A DNA stretch of 64,000 nt from Saprospiraceae bacterium (GTDB lineage Bacteria; Bacteroidota; Bacteroidia; Chitinophagales; Saprospiraceae). This document shows, one piece after another, positions 45,519-54,274 of this stretch. The DNA lies in contig JABSSL010000015.1 in assembly GCA_013214355.1 (NCBI GenBank), positions 87,528 through 151,527 on the forward strand, in the 5' to 3' direction. The notes beneath the pieces were generated by a model. It had not been told where the DNA came from. It ran no database searches and was given only the letters and a program-made list of their open reading frames with translations. The stretch's first letter is position 1; each line of letters opens with the position of its first letter. The position numbers were made by a program, and so were the translations under genes.

Positions 45519-47753
45519 TTATCTACTCCCTTTTTGCGCATGATAAACATACTTATTGCCTTTGGAGGATCTTGTCTTGAGCTCATTTTCATCCAAAGAT
45601 TCAATCGTCTCATAATCCATCTGTCCGGCTATCTGCATGCTGATCTTCTTGTCATTTTCTGTTAGCTCCCAAGTCCCAATTTGTGTTGGTGTATTGGGCA
45701 AGCTAATCTCCGCACTACCATCCTTTTTGTACTCTACGACAATCTGGGCAAACATTTGTACCAAGCTAGATTTCTGACCTTCCATAGCTTTTGCCTGTTC
45801 CGCATTATACGCCTTTACTTCTTCCAAATAGTCATCTACCATTAAGCTGGCGGTATGGGCATCTGGTTTCCATTTACCGGTTAGTAATTGCCTCCTGGTC
45901 AGGACCTGACTTATCTTTGCATCTATCAATTCAAGTGTTTTCTTAGGATTAATGAGCAGTAAATCTGAATCTTCTGACAATTGGTCTGCTCCCTTTTCAA
46001 TTAATGCAATGACTTCTGCTGGACTAAGGTTTGGCTGGATGGCCAAAACCTTAGCGGCCAAATTGGCGACGTAGGGAGAGGCCATGGACGTACCCGAAAA
46101 CCTGACTTTTTCACCACCAGGAACGTAGCTTTCTACCTCAAAGCCATTAGCGTACAACTTAACTCCTTTACCCTCGGTAGTGAAGCTGGTTTTCTTTCCC
46201 TCACTGTCTACTGCTCCGACGGTTACCAAATTTGGTAGGTGGTAAAAAGAGGCGGGAATATATTCATCAAAATCGGTGTCGTTGTTTTCATTACCTGATC
46301 CACAGATAAATAGAATTTCTGGTGCAGATTTAAAGGCATTATAGAGTGCTTGTTTCTCAAGCTCAAACATTTCTCTGGCCATTTGTTTCCTTTCTTCTTC
46401 ATCTTTGCCCACTCCATTCAAGGCTAACGAGCCTTCGTAAGATGCCACTCCATACCTCCAGCTCATATTTACTACGCGAACTTTATTTTGCTTTAGGTAG
46501 TCAACCGTTTCTTGGTACATATTGGCTTGGAATTTGGCATTCTCCATAGTATGTGCCGGAGGGAGCGTACGATAATCGAAGCCCATCCGCACCACTAATA
46601 ATCTTGCAAAGGGATTGCCTTTCATGGCTATTCCTGCGACGTGGGTGCCATGTGCATAGTTGCCGTAAAAGCTTAATTCCTCTTGAAAATCTTCTGCTTC
46701 CGCGGGTTTTAATGAAGCCATGGTTTTGCGCACTTCTGCTACTTCAGGGCTCTCGACTGCCGCTTGCAAATCCATAAACCCTTTGGTTAGGTTTTGTAGA
46801 CGTTTGAGGTCTGACTTGATTTTCCCAGCTGGATTTTCCAGGAGTAGATCATCTTTTTGGTAGTCGATTAGGCTATACCCAATTCCACTTTTCCCATTTT
46901 TATCTTTGTGTACTAGCTTGTCTGGAAAAACACCTGTATCCGTGCCGCTATCCCAAACGGCTACCACGACTGGCTCGGCTGAATTGGAGGAGGCTAAACT
47001 TACTTCTCTTTCCGACCAGATATCTTTCTTGGTGACCGATGTTTTGTTGGCTTCGTAAATTTCATTGATTATGGCTAGCATCTCTGGTACCAGTGCTGCT
47101 CTGTAATCCAGTGCTAAACGAATGCCAATGAAGCTCATTACAACTCCTTCCGGAACTACGTTGTTATTGTTGTCGAGAAAAGGCTGAATCTGGCTTTCTA
47201 AACTAGTGGTGATCAAGTTTGGGTTGAAGATGCTAAGTGAACCGCGTTGTGACTCTAGCTCATTTTTAATTTTATCATAGGGTAGTTTTCCCCATGCTTC
47301 GGCGTAGGCCTCCTTAAAGGTCTTTTTGAAAGCCACAGAATGGATATCGGTACTTTGCTCATAGGCTTTAGCGAAGGAATGTAGAAAGAGACCAGTAGTC
47401 AACCTAGTACTTTCCTTATCTTCTAGTTGGCGAGCTTTACTCAGGAATTCCAAACTTTTGTCCAGGTCTTTTTTAAAGAGATAACAAGAAACTAAGCTGA
47501 AGTAATACCCTCGCAGGGTTGCTTTATCCTTGATGTCGTATTTCGCTAGATCTCCTTCCAAGTTTTCGATTAGTACATTCGTTAGTTGTTCCAGTTGATC
47601 GAGGTCATCAACAATATCAAGCGCCTTTCCCTTAAGGGTAACAGAGCGTCTAGGTAGGTCATCTGCTTTGTTAATGGTAACCTTACTTTGGCCAGTTAGG
47701 TTAAGTACAGCGCAAATGAAAAATAGAAACGAAATGAATTTTACTTCTTTCAT
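45519..47753 (-). CDS. secreted S8 (subtilisin-like) serine peptidase
   Basis: 744 aa from ATG 47753, which begins the signal peptide MKEVKFISFLFFICAVLNLTG. A helical N-terminal domain of about 230 residues resembles a pro-domain with TPR-like helices. The catalytic domain follows: Asp268 in VVAVWDSGTDTG, His368 in YAHGTHVAGIA, oxyanion Asn in FICGSGNEN and Ser556 in SGTSMASPYVA. A short C-terminal beta domain (TQIGTWELTENDKKISM) follows. The triad is intact. Immediately upstream is a 30-codon membrane peptide gene, and the divergent two-component system may control it (inference). Confidence 0.93.
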   Translation of the reverse strand: MKEVKFISFLFFICAVLNLTGQSKVTINKADDLPRRSVTLKGKALDIVDDLDQLEQLTNVLIENLEGDLAKYDIKDKATLRGYYFSLVSCYLFKKDLDKSLEFLSKARQLEDKESTRLTTGLFLHSFAKAYEQSTDIHSVAFKKTFKEAYAEAWGKLPYDKIKNELESQRGSLSIFNPNLITTSLESQIQPFLDNNNNVVPEGVVMSFIGIRLALDYRAALVPEMLAIINEIYEANKTSVTKKDIWSEREVSLASSNSAEPVVVAVWDSGTDTGVFPDKLVHKDKNGKSGIGYSLIDYQKDDLLLENPAGKIKSDLKRLQNLTKGFMDLQAAVESPEVAEVRKTMASLKPAEAEDFQEELSFYGNYAHGTHVAGIAMKGNPFARLLVVRMGFDYRTLPPAHTMENAKFQANMYQETVDYLKQNKVRVVNMSWRYGVASYEGSLALNGVGKDEEERKQMAREMFELEKQALYNAFKSAPEILFICGSGNENNDTDFDEYIPASFYHLPNLVTVGAVDSEGKKTSFTTEGKGVKLYANGFEVESYVPGGEKVRFSGTSMASPYVANLAAKVLAIQPNLSPAEVIALIEKGADQLSEDSDLLLINPKKTLELIDAKISQVLTRRQLLTGKWKPDAHTASLMVDDYLEEVKAYNAEQAKAMEGQKSSLVQMFAQIVVEYKKDGSAEISLPNTPTQIGTWELTENDKKISMQIAGQMDYETIESLDENELKTRSSKGNKYVYHAQKGSR

Positions 47754-47773
47754 AGTTATGTAGAAATCTTTAG

Positions 47774-47866
47774 TTAAAAGAATTTGATCAACAAATAGAA
47801 GCCGATGCAATAACCTGCAATGAAGAGTAGGAAGATGAATAAAATACTGGTCAATTTCTTAATCAT
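47774..47866 (-). CDS. 30-residue single-helix membrane peptide
   Basis: ATG at 47866 to TAA at 47774 encodes MIKKLTSILFIFLLFIAG followed by a YCIGFYLLIKFF tail: a basic N-terminus, one hydrophobic helix and a Lys-Phe-Phe end. It lies 20 bp upstream of the S8 peptidase start on the same strand, so co-translation is likely. Too short for normal gene callers. It could be a small partner of the peptidase or of the divergent kinase; function unknown. Confidence 0.55.
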   Translation of the reverse strand: MIKKLTSILFIFLLFIAGYCIGFYLLIKFF

Positions 47867-48014
47867 GATCTGCCTTAATTGAGACGGTATGAATTTTGCT
47901 GAATCTTTTGAAATTCCTTTTGAGGTGTAATGATTCATCAGCTTTGCTTGCTACTACAAAGAGAAGGGATTTTGAGTATAGAAGTAATGAAGGAAAACGC
48001 AAATTGGATTAAAG

Positions 48015-48097
48015 AATACCTTAAATTTTCTGACCTACCGTAGTGCTTAGCTGGCTCCCATTGAACAATACCTTAAAAAGTTAAAGGAAACCTTAAA
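48015..48097. promoter_or_regulatory. three CCTTAAA direct repeats upstream of the kinase/regulator operon
   Basis: The heptamer CCTTAAA occurs at 48019-48025, 48071-48077 and 48091-48097, two of them within the longer AATACCTTAAA. Spacings are 52 and 20 bp, near 5 and 2 helix turns. They lie in the divergent region between the S8 locus and the OmpR-type two-component operon and are candidate response-regulator sites. Confidence 0.4.
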
Positions 48098-48135
48098 GTC
48101 GTAGTAGATCGGCTATGAAGTAAGTACATTTAGGA

Positions 48136-49599
48136 ATGAAAAGATCTGTTTACTATATCATACTCACGCTAATCGCATTACCGGCAGGGCTGATGCTGGG
48201 CTTGCAGATTGGCACGGTGAATAAGCAGAACCAAAAGAATAAGGAAAATTTTGCCAATGATGTAGAAAAGGCGATCTCTCAGGCAGAAGAAGTATTTCGT
48301 CTGTGGAATAGCCATACCTCATCCGAAGAAGATAGGGCCAGTTACAATTCTTTGTATACGAATGCCGATAGTACCTTTAGTGTGATCATTGCGCAAAGTG
48401 CCCAACCGTATCCACTGCTGGATTTTGAACCGGATACCCTGCTCCCCAAGATCCGTAAGGCACAGTTTTTGCAGTTTCAAAAAGAACTGGAGGCGACTAG
48501 ACGGAAAGAAAATGGACGTCTAAGAGAATTCTATGTGTTGCGCAGTATCCAGTATTGTGCCTACTGCCAGGAAAGTGAAATGAGTGTAGCTCAGATCTTT
48601 CCACTCGATTCATTGATTAGGGCTAAACTGGAAGAAAACGAGATTAACACCGCCACGGAAATTGCCTTCTATAACACCGCTACCCGTCAATACGATTACC
48701 AGTCCGAAGGTAGTGATACGCTGAGTTTTGCCAATACACCTTACCAATACCCAATCACGAGTAGGGAGATCTTGCGGTTGAATTTTCCCCAACAGAAAAT
48801 AGCGCTTCGAAAAGAATTGATGAGCACCCTGGTCTCCTCCTTAGGGTTAGTTCTAATTTCCTTTTTTTGTTTTGGATTTGCTGCCCGTATGCTCTTTAAG
48901 CAGAAGCAATTAACGGAAATGAAGACTGATTTCATTAATAACGTAACGCATGAATTCAAAACCCCAATCGCTACTATCAATTTTGCCTTAGCCAATATCG
49001 AAAACGATAACATCCTTCAAAATCCGAAAGCTATTAAGCAATTCACAGAGGTGATTAAATACGAAAATCATCGATTGAATGGGCAAGTGGAAAAGGTACT
49101 GCAAGCTGCCGCTTTAAACCGAAATGCGCTGGCCTTGAAAAAGGAGGAGATGGAGGTACATCCTCTCTTAGAAAAATTAGTAGCCAGTTATCGAATGAAG
49201 CTTGGAGAGCATGATGTGATCACTTGCAATTTAAGGGCGAAACAGCACGTCGTGGTAGGTGACCACTTTCATTTATCCAATATGGTATCCAACTTGCTTG
49301 ATAATGCCATCAAGTATTCAGGTGATACCAAGGAGATCAAAGTGGAGACGGATAATAGGGGAGGGCAGCTGATGATTCGCTTTATCGATAATGGTATTGG
49401 GATTAGTAAAGAACAGCAAAAAATGATCTTTGATCAATTTTACCGAGTCCCGACTGGAGACTTGCACAATATTAAGGGTTTTGGTTTAGGATTGAGCTAT
49501 GTCAAAACCATTGTCAAAGCACATGGAGGAGAGATACAACTCAAAAGTAAGTTAAACGGAGGAAGTGTTTTTACCATTTTATTCCCAACTGCCGTATGA
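48136..49599 (+). CDS. sensor histidine kinase
   Basis: 487 aa. TM1 (YYIILTLIALPAGLMLGL) and TM2 (about 230-255, SLGLVLISFFCFGFAARML) bracket a periplasmic domain of about 200 residues with a Cys pair in YCAYCQ. A HisKA domain has His272 in NNVTHEFKTPIA, the N box is NLLDNAIKYS, G1 is IDNGIGIS and G2 is GFGLGLSYV. All are present. It overlaps the response regulator gene by 4 bp (ATGA). The CXXC-like YCAYCQ in the sensor region suggests redox or metal sensing (inference). Confidence 0.95.
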   Translation: MKRSVYYIILTLIALPAGLMLGLQIGTVNKQNQKNKENFANDVEKAISQAEEVFRLWNSHTSSEEDRASYNSLYTNADSTFSVIIAQSAQPYPLLDFEPDTLLPKIRKAQFLQFQKELEATRRKENGRLREFYVLRSIQYCAYCQESEMSVAQIFPLDSLIRAKLEENEINTATEIAFYNTATRQYDYQSEGSDTLSFANTPYQYPITSREILRLNFPQQKIALRKELMSTLVSSLGLVLISFFCFGFAARMLFKQKQLTEMKTDFINNVTHEFKTPIATINFALANIENDNILQNPKAIKQFTEVIKYENHRLNGQVEKVLQAAALNRNALALKKEEMEVHPLLEKLVASYRMKLGEHDVITCNLRAKQHVVVGDHFHLSNMVSNLLDNAIKYSGDTKEIKVETDNRGGQLMIRFIDNGIGISKEQQKMIFDQFYRVPTGDLHNIKGFGLGLSYVKTIVKAHGGEIQLKSKLNGGSVFTILFPTAV

Positions 49600-50294
49600 T
49601 GAAGACAAGACAGAGCATACTGATTGCGGAAGATGATGCGAACTTCGGCATGATGTTGAAAATATTTTTAGAGATGAATGGGTATCGTGTTCGCTTGTGT
49701 GGAGATGGAGAAGAAGCTTACCAGGTATTTAAAGAGGATCATTTTGATCTAGGTATCTTCGATGTGATGATGCCTTTGGTAGATGGGTTTTCTCTAGCTG
49801 ACCGTATATCAAAAATCAACAAGCACCTTCCTTTCATTTTTCTGACGGCTAAAGCACTGAAGGAAGATCAAATTCGTGGATATAAAATTGGAGCCTTAGA
49901 CTACCTAATTAAGCCTTTTGATCCGGAGATCTTACTGCTGAAGCTCAAGGTGTTATTGCCCCATGCAGAAAAGACAAGTGCTTCCAACGGCTTGTCTTTT
50001 ACCATTGGAAGCTTCGTTTTTGATTACCCAAAGCGGGCCCTAGATCTAGCGGGAGAAGTAAAAAAGCTAAGTCCTAAAGAGGCAGAGCTGCTAAAATTGC
50101 TTTGCGAAAAAGAAGGAGAAGTGCTTCCACATACTGAAGCTATGATTAAGATTTGGAAAAACGATGATTACTTTACTAAGCAGAGTATGAATGTGTTTAT
50201 CAGTAAACTACGTAAGTACCTCAGTAAAGATAAAGCCCATACGATTGAAATTACCAACCTGCATAGTACCGGATTTATTTTGCAAGTTAGGTAG
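49596..50294 (+). CDS. OmpR-family response regulator
   Basis: 232 aa. Receiver domain with acidic pocket AEDDANF, phospho-acceptor Asp56 (IFDVMMPLVDG), the Thr in FLTAKA and Lys106 in YLIKPFDP. A winged-helix Trans_reg_C domain follows (LSPKEAELLKLLCEKEGEV, MNVFISKLRKYL). The ATG overlaps the kinase stop by 4 bp, so partner assignment is firm. Likely targets are the CCTTAAA repeats ahead of its own operon (inference). Confidence 0.95.
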   Translation: MMKTRQSILIAEDDANFGMMLKIFLEMNGYRVRLCGDGEEAYQVFKEDHFDLGIFDVMMPLVDGFSLADRISKINKHLPFIFLTAKALKEDQIRGYKIGALDYLIKPFDPEILLLKLKVLLPHAEKTSASNGLSFTIGSFVFDYPKRALDLAGEVKKLSPKEAELLKLLCEKEGEVLPHTEAMIKIWKNDDYFTKQSMNVFISKLRKYLSKDKAHTIEITNLHSTGFILQVR

Positions 50295-50319
50295 TCCTCC
50301 TTCTTACCCCCCTTTGCTG

Positions 50320-50787
50320 CTATTTAGGCATTCTCGTGGAATGCATCATTTTCAAGCGCCACCCTTTATCCGTCTTCACTGCTAATGCACTTTCCAACCA
50401 TTGTCCTTTACCGACCAAAGTGTCTGCTCGATAAAATTCGGCGTAATTGTGATAAGCCATCTGTATGGATGCACCATATTTGTCAATAGAAATGTATTCC
50501 ATTCTATTCTTTCTCAGTGGTCGATTTTCTCTTTGATGTTGCCCCCTGATATAGACTTTGATTCGGTCATTATCCCATACTTCACCATGTTCTAGAATAA
50601 TGAAGTCATCCGTGTGATAATTGGCGATTTCAGTGGAATCTACTCCGCCCCAAATCTTATCAAACGAACCCTGAATAAGTTCTTTAGCAACCTCTTCTTC
50701 TTCCTTGGTTAAGGCGACACTTTCTTTTTCGTTGTTGGGCGTGCTACAGGCGCTCAAGAATAAGATCAGTAGGATTGTAATTCTCAT
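50320..50787 (-). CDS. NTF2-like (SnoaL/DUF4440-type) lipoprotein
   Basis: 155 aa with a lipoprotein signal (MRITILLILFLSAC). A cone-shaped NTF2-like domain: AKELIQGSFDKIWGGVDSTEIANYHTDDFIILEHGE (in pieces), then the aromatic strands YHNYAEFYRADTLVG and WLESALAVKTDKGWRLKMMHST. No catalytic residues can be assigned. Convergent with the two-component operon. It ends 12 bp after the start side of the amidohydrolase gene, so it may follow that gene in one transcript. Confidence 0.7.
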   Translation of the reverse strand: MRITILLILFLSACSTPNNEKESVALTKEEEEVAKELIQGSFDKIWGGVDSTEIANYHTDDFIILEHGEVWDNDRIKVYIRGQHQRENRPLRKNRMEYISIDKYGASIQMAYHNYAEFYRADTLVGKGQWLESALAVKTDKGWRLKMMHSTRMPK

Positions 50788-50799
50788 ATTTTGTACCCT

Positions 50800-52086
50800 T
50801 TAATTTGAATTAAATAGCTGTCCATTCTTTATAACTACTTCTAGATCCTTAAGATAGTTTAGGTCTTCCGTGGGATTTTTATCTAGAATCAATAGATTAG
50901 CGCTTTTGCCCACCTCAATAGATCCAATGTTATCTGCCTCTCCAATTATTTCGGCATTAACAATGGTGGCAGCTTGGATAACCTCGATAGCTTGCATGCC
51001 TACATCTTCCTGTAGGGCCAGCATTTCCTGAAGCATAGGCAGGGTACCCGATAAGTCGGATAAAGCCAAATCAGTTCCTACCCCGATCTTTACCTGATTG
51101 TTGTACGCAAGTTGCGTCAATGCAACTCCGTATTGGTATAAAGTAGAGTCAGGAAAATATCGCTTATACACACAGAGGGTCGCATCTAATATCGTTTGCT
51201 TAGCCCTCATGCTTGCGATTAGCTTCAGGAAGCTGGGATCTTTGCGATTAAAGGCTTCATGCTTCCTATGTCGGTAGGTAGCCGAAGAAGGTATCTCTTC
51301 TTCTCCCTCCCAAGCTAAGTAAGTGGCATGTGACATCACATCTACTCCAGCCTGACATACTTCAGACGGCCTGGCTGGGAATACGCAGGAGTGCGCCCAT
51401 ACTTTCATTTCCTGGGCGTGAGCTGCTCTTACGATCTTCTCTATATGACTAAAGTCTAAATCCGCATAGATTTTAATACCAGAGGCACCCGTTCCTTTGG
51501 CTTCCGCTATGATTTGGTCTACATCAGAATCAGCTCTAATGGCACGCATCCAGGGAGCAGTGCCAGGTGGAAGCCCTTGAGCAGCTGCTCTGGTTCTGGG
51601 ATCTCTAAAGAAAGTTTGACCGGCCAATAGGGCGGAAAAGTGGATGTCGGGAGAAGGTATTTCATCCAAAGAAGCCTGCCTGGATAGATAGCCTAAATAT
51701 CGTGCATCACCTGCCATGTCTCTGACCGTTGTTACCCCTTTTGATAAGAGGTACTTCAATCGGTCCAGTGTCACCTCTAAATGATCACCAAAAGAAGGGT
51801 TGGTTCCTAAATGGACGTGCGCATCTATTAAGCCAGGTATAATGTAATGGTCCTTGAAGTGTAAGGTTTGTGTAGAATCATTTTCACTGTAAGCATCGGA
51901 ATCCATTATGGCAGTTATCCTACCGTCCGCAACAAGAATAGTCTGATTTTCGACGATCGCATTATGCTTAACGTCAATGACGTTTATTTGATGAATAGCA
52001 TAAGTGTCAAACTCAAATTGGCCGAAAACCTTTTGGCCTGTGAGCACGAAAAGTAGCACCAGTAGTAAAGTAGTTATATTGCGCAT
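50800..52086 (-). CDS. secreted amidohydrolase (imidazolonepropionase-like)
   Basis: 428 aa from ATG 52086, which starts the signal peptide MRNITTLLLVLLFVLTG; the frame is open to 52146. Metal-dependent amidohydrolase barrel: PGLIDAHVHLG (HxH), GIKIYADLDF with the candidate bridging Lys, His in KVWAHSCVF, His in DVMSHATYL and catalytic Asp in IGVGTDLALSD. All metal ligands appear present. Periplasmic hydrolase of an amide or lactam, possibly a dipeptidase-like or drug-metabolising enzyme (inference). Confidence 0.9.
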   Translation of the reverse strand: MRNITTLLLVLLFVLTGQKVFGQFEFDTYAIHQINVIDVKHNAIVENQTILVADGRITAIMDSDAYSENDSTQTLHFKDHYIIPGLIDAHVHLGTNPSFGDHLEVTLDRLKYLLSKGVTTVRDMAGDARYLGYLSRQASLDEIPSPDIHFSALLAGQTFFRDPRTRAAAQGLPPGTAPWMRAIRADSDVDQIIAEAKGTGASGIKIYADLDFSHIEKIVRAAHAQEMKVWAHSCVFPARPSEVCQAGVDVMSHATYLAWEGEEEIPSSATYRHRKHEAFNRKDPSFLKLIASMRAKQTILDATLCVYKRYFPDSTLYQYGVALTQLAYNNQVKIGVGTDLALSDLSGTLPMLQEMLALQEDVGMQAIEVIQAATIVNAEIIGEADNIGSIEVGKSANLLILDKNPTEDLNYLKDLEVVIKNGQLFNSN

Positions 52087-52166
52087 AGTTGGCGGTGTAT
52101 AAGGGGCTGGACTAACCGAAGTGTAGCTAGTAAATCCATCTGCCATTTCACCCTACGTTCCCCTCT

Positions 52167-52928
52167 TTATTTATTCAAGTCTCTTTCTACCAGGCTGAGC
52201 AAGTTATTAATATCATTTTCCAATCTCTGGTAATAAAATTTTTGAGAATCATTCAAGGCTATATGGTAAGATACCAGATTTTCAAACCTTTGAGATTTCA
52301 AAAGTACTTTACTACTATTCCTTCTGATGGAATTCATGATCTGAAAACGGCCAGAGGCCCCAACATCGTCCAACATGTTTTTAAAGGCTCCATTATCGAT
52401 CATATAATCGATGATTTTTTCTCTTACTTCGTATACCCCTTGCTCTTGTTTACGTACGGCAATCATTCGCCCCTCCCAAGAGGTGACTTCATTTCTAATG
52501 CTGTCATTATCGATTGAAGTCAGCCCCCCTGAATATAAGAGCTCCTTAAACGTTCCATCTTGATACCTTAATTCATGCACATTTGAAAAGGATACGGCAA
52601 ATATTCTCGATAAGTCAACCTCTTTGGCGGTATCTTTTTCGGTATTCATCAGAGATATTAATTCTCGTTGCCCGCTCATACTTCGGTCTAGCGTTTCTAT
52701 TTCTGTTTTAACTACCTCAAGGTTATTCAACAATTCACGCTTCATGGAGATCAAATAGTTCCTACCCTTTGCATCAGATTTGCGTTGCTCATTACTGTTA
52801 TTGACCTAAAGGGCTATCAGAATTCCTATGACGACCAGGAATATCTCACCAATAGCATAAGCTAGGTATTTAGCAAAACTATTCTTACTGAGCAGCTGTT
52901 GCCGGATTCTTCTAAAGAATTTTGCCAT
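52167..52928 (-). pseudogene. DUF6090 family protein gene interrupted by an amber stop at codon 41
   Basis: ATG at 52928 opens with MAKFFRRIRQQLLSKNSFAK, then YLAYAIGEIFLVVIGILIAL, the hallmark DUF6090 N-terminal helix. A TAG at 52808-52806 follows where the family reads Gln (CAG), and the same frame continues VNNSNEQRKSDAKG to the end at 52167. The downstream part is usually the only piece called (from 52754, 195 aa). Intact family members are about 250 aa, single-pass, of unknown function. A single C-to-T change explains it. Pseudogene, read-through or sequencing error. Confidence 0.8.
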
Positions 52929-52976
52929 GGGGTTGTATTTTCATCAGCAGACAAAAGATTTAAATCAGTTCAGGTT

Positions 52977-54203
52977 TTACTTGACAAAGTACATTTCTAT
53001 TTCTCCTTTTCCCTTGGCATGAATCTTCCCCCGGTAATCGTATTCAATGTCGTCTTTGACAAGTTGAAAAGTCGGTCCTGAAATATTTATTTTGCCGGGT
53101 TCTCCGGTAGATTCCATTCTACTTGCTGTATTGATGGTATCGCCGAATAGGTCATAACTGAATTTTTTCTTCCCTACTACTCCGGACACGATGGGACCGG
53201 AATGTATGCCCACTCTCATACTCCATTTTATTTCATGCTGTCTATTTCTTTCTTCTAGGTAGGATAACATTTGTTTGGCAGCTGTGATACAATTAATGGC
53301 ATGTTGTGTCATTTCTTTTTCAAGGCCACTTGCAGCTACATAGGCATCCCCAATGGTTTCAATTTTTTCAACTCCTGCCTCCTCCACAATTTCATCAAAT
53401 CGCCCAAAAATATCATTCAGCTCATTGACCAAAGTAATTGCTGGAATGCTTGCTACCAACTCCGTAAAACCTTTGAAGTCAGTAAACATAATGGTCACAT
53501 TATTATGTCTTTTGGGTATTGTTTTGCCCGTTTCCTTCAGATCCCTGGCGACGTTTACTGGAAGAATGTTATGCAGTAGGTCATCTGATCGCTTTTGCTC
53601 CGCCTTCAAAGACTCCTCTGATCGATCAATCAACACAGACAAAGTCCAGGCAATGGTAAGGCAAATCAATCCCGTTGTGCTGATATTAACCATCTGTAGG
53701 AAAAAGGGATCCATGACATCATAGTGAGCCTGGATGCTGGATTGAAGTGCTACCGAACAAATTAAGGTCAAGCCTCCCAGAATACTGAAACCAATAGCTA
53801 ATTTCCGGGCCTTTTGGGGGAAGGTCATATACGGCGTAATGATAATGATGTAGAAAATAACCCATACCCCCGAGGAGTATCCTAATAAATAAAGGAATAA
53901 GATCGCACCAAGATAGCCTGTGGCTGTAAACCAAGTGGACGCCAGTACCCGCCATCCTCTGGCATTGAAAATTAGCACGAATGAAAAGAGCAAGGCCAAC
54001 AATCCATTGCTTAGATAAATCATTGGTATACCGGTTAGGCTAAGCGCCGTGATCATCCAGACTACCATGAATAAGAGGCCAAGGATAGATGCAATATTTG
54101 TTACTTGCAGATATCTGTTTTCTGTTACGGAAAACTCCGCATTGGCACCAATATTAACCATCCTCTGGAAAAGTGAAGCTTTGCTAGTAGTATGATTGGC
54201 CAT
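52977..54203 (-). CDS. membrane class III adenylate cyclase
   Basis: 408 aa from ATG 54203 (the frame is open to 54254). Six hydrophobic helices (about 35-190: ILGLLFMVVWMITALSL, YLGAILFLYLLGY, VWVIFYIIIITPYMTF and others), a signalling helix with KRSDDLLHNILPVNVA, then the cyclase domain. Metal Asp in MFTDFKGFTE, second Asp and adenine-selecting Lys in EKIETIGDAY, purine Asp region YDLFGDTINTASRMES with the Asn/Arg pair. Residues favour ATP over GTP. Product cAMP, made in the cytosol in response to an unknown membrane or lipid signal. Confidence 0.92.
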   Translation of the reverse strand: MANHTTSKASLFQRMVNIGANAEFSVTENRYLQVTNIASILGLLFMVVWMITALSLTGIPMIYLSNGLLALLFSFVLIFNARGWRVLASTWFTATGYLGAILFLYLLGYSSGVWVIFYIIIITPYMTFPQKARKLAIGFSILGGLTLICSVALQSSIQAHYDVMDPFFLQMVNISTTGLICLTIAWTLSVLIDRSEESLKAEQKRSDDLLHNILPVNVARDLKETGKTIPKRHNNVTIMFTDFKGFTELVASIPAITLVNELNDIFGRFDEIVEEAGVEKIETIGDAYVAASGLEKEMTQHAINCITAAKQMLSYLEERNRQHEIKWSMRVGIHSGPIVSGVVGKKKFSYDLFGDTINTASRMESTGEPGKINISGPTFQLVKDDIEYDYRGKIHAKGKGEIEMYFVK

Positions 54204-54274
54204 TGTATCCTCCTTATTTTCGCATAGTAATTGACTAATACCAAGTCTCAGCACTAATGACAGTGGACGGGTTT

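Noticed and set aside
53271..53724. Plus-strand ORFs of about 100-120 codons
   Set aside because: Antisense to the class III cyclase gene, whose catalytic motifs prove the minus-strand frame.
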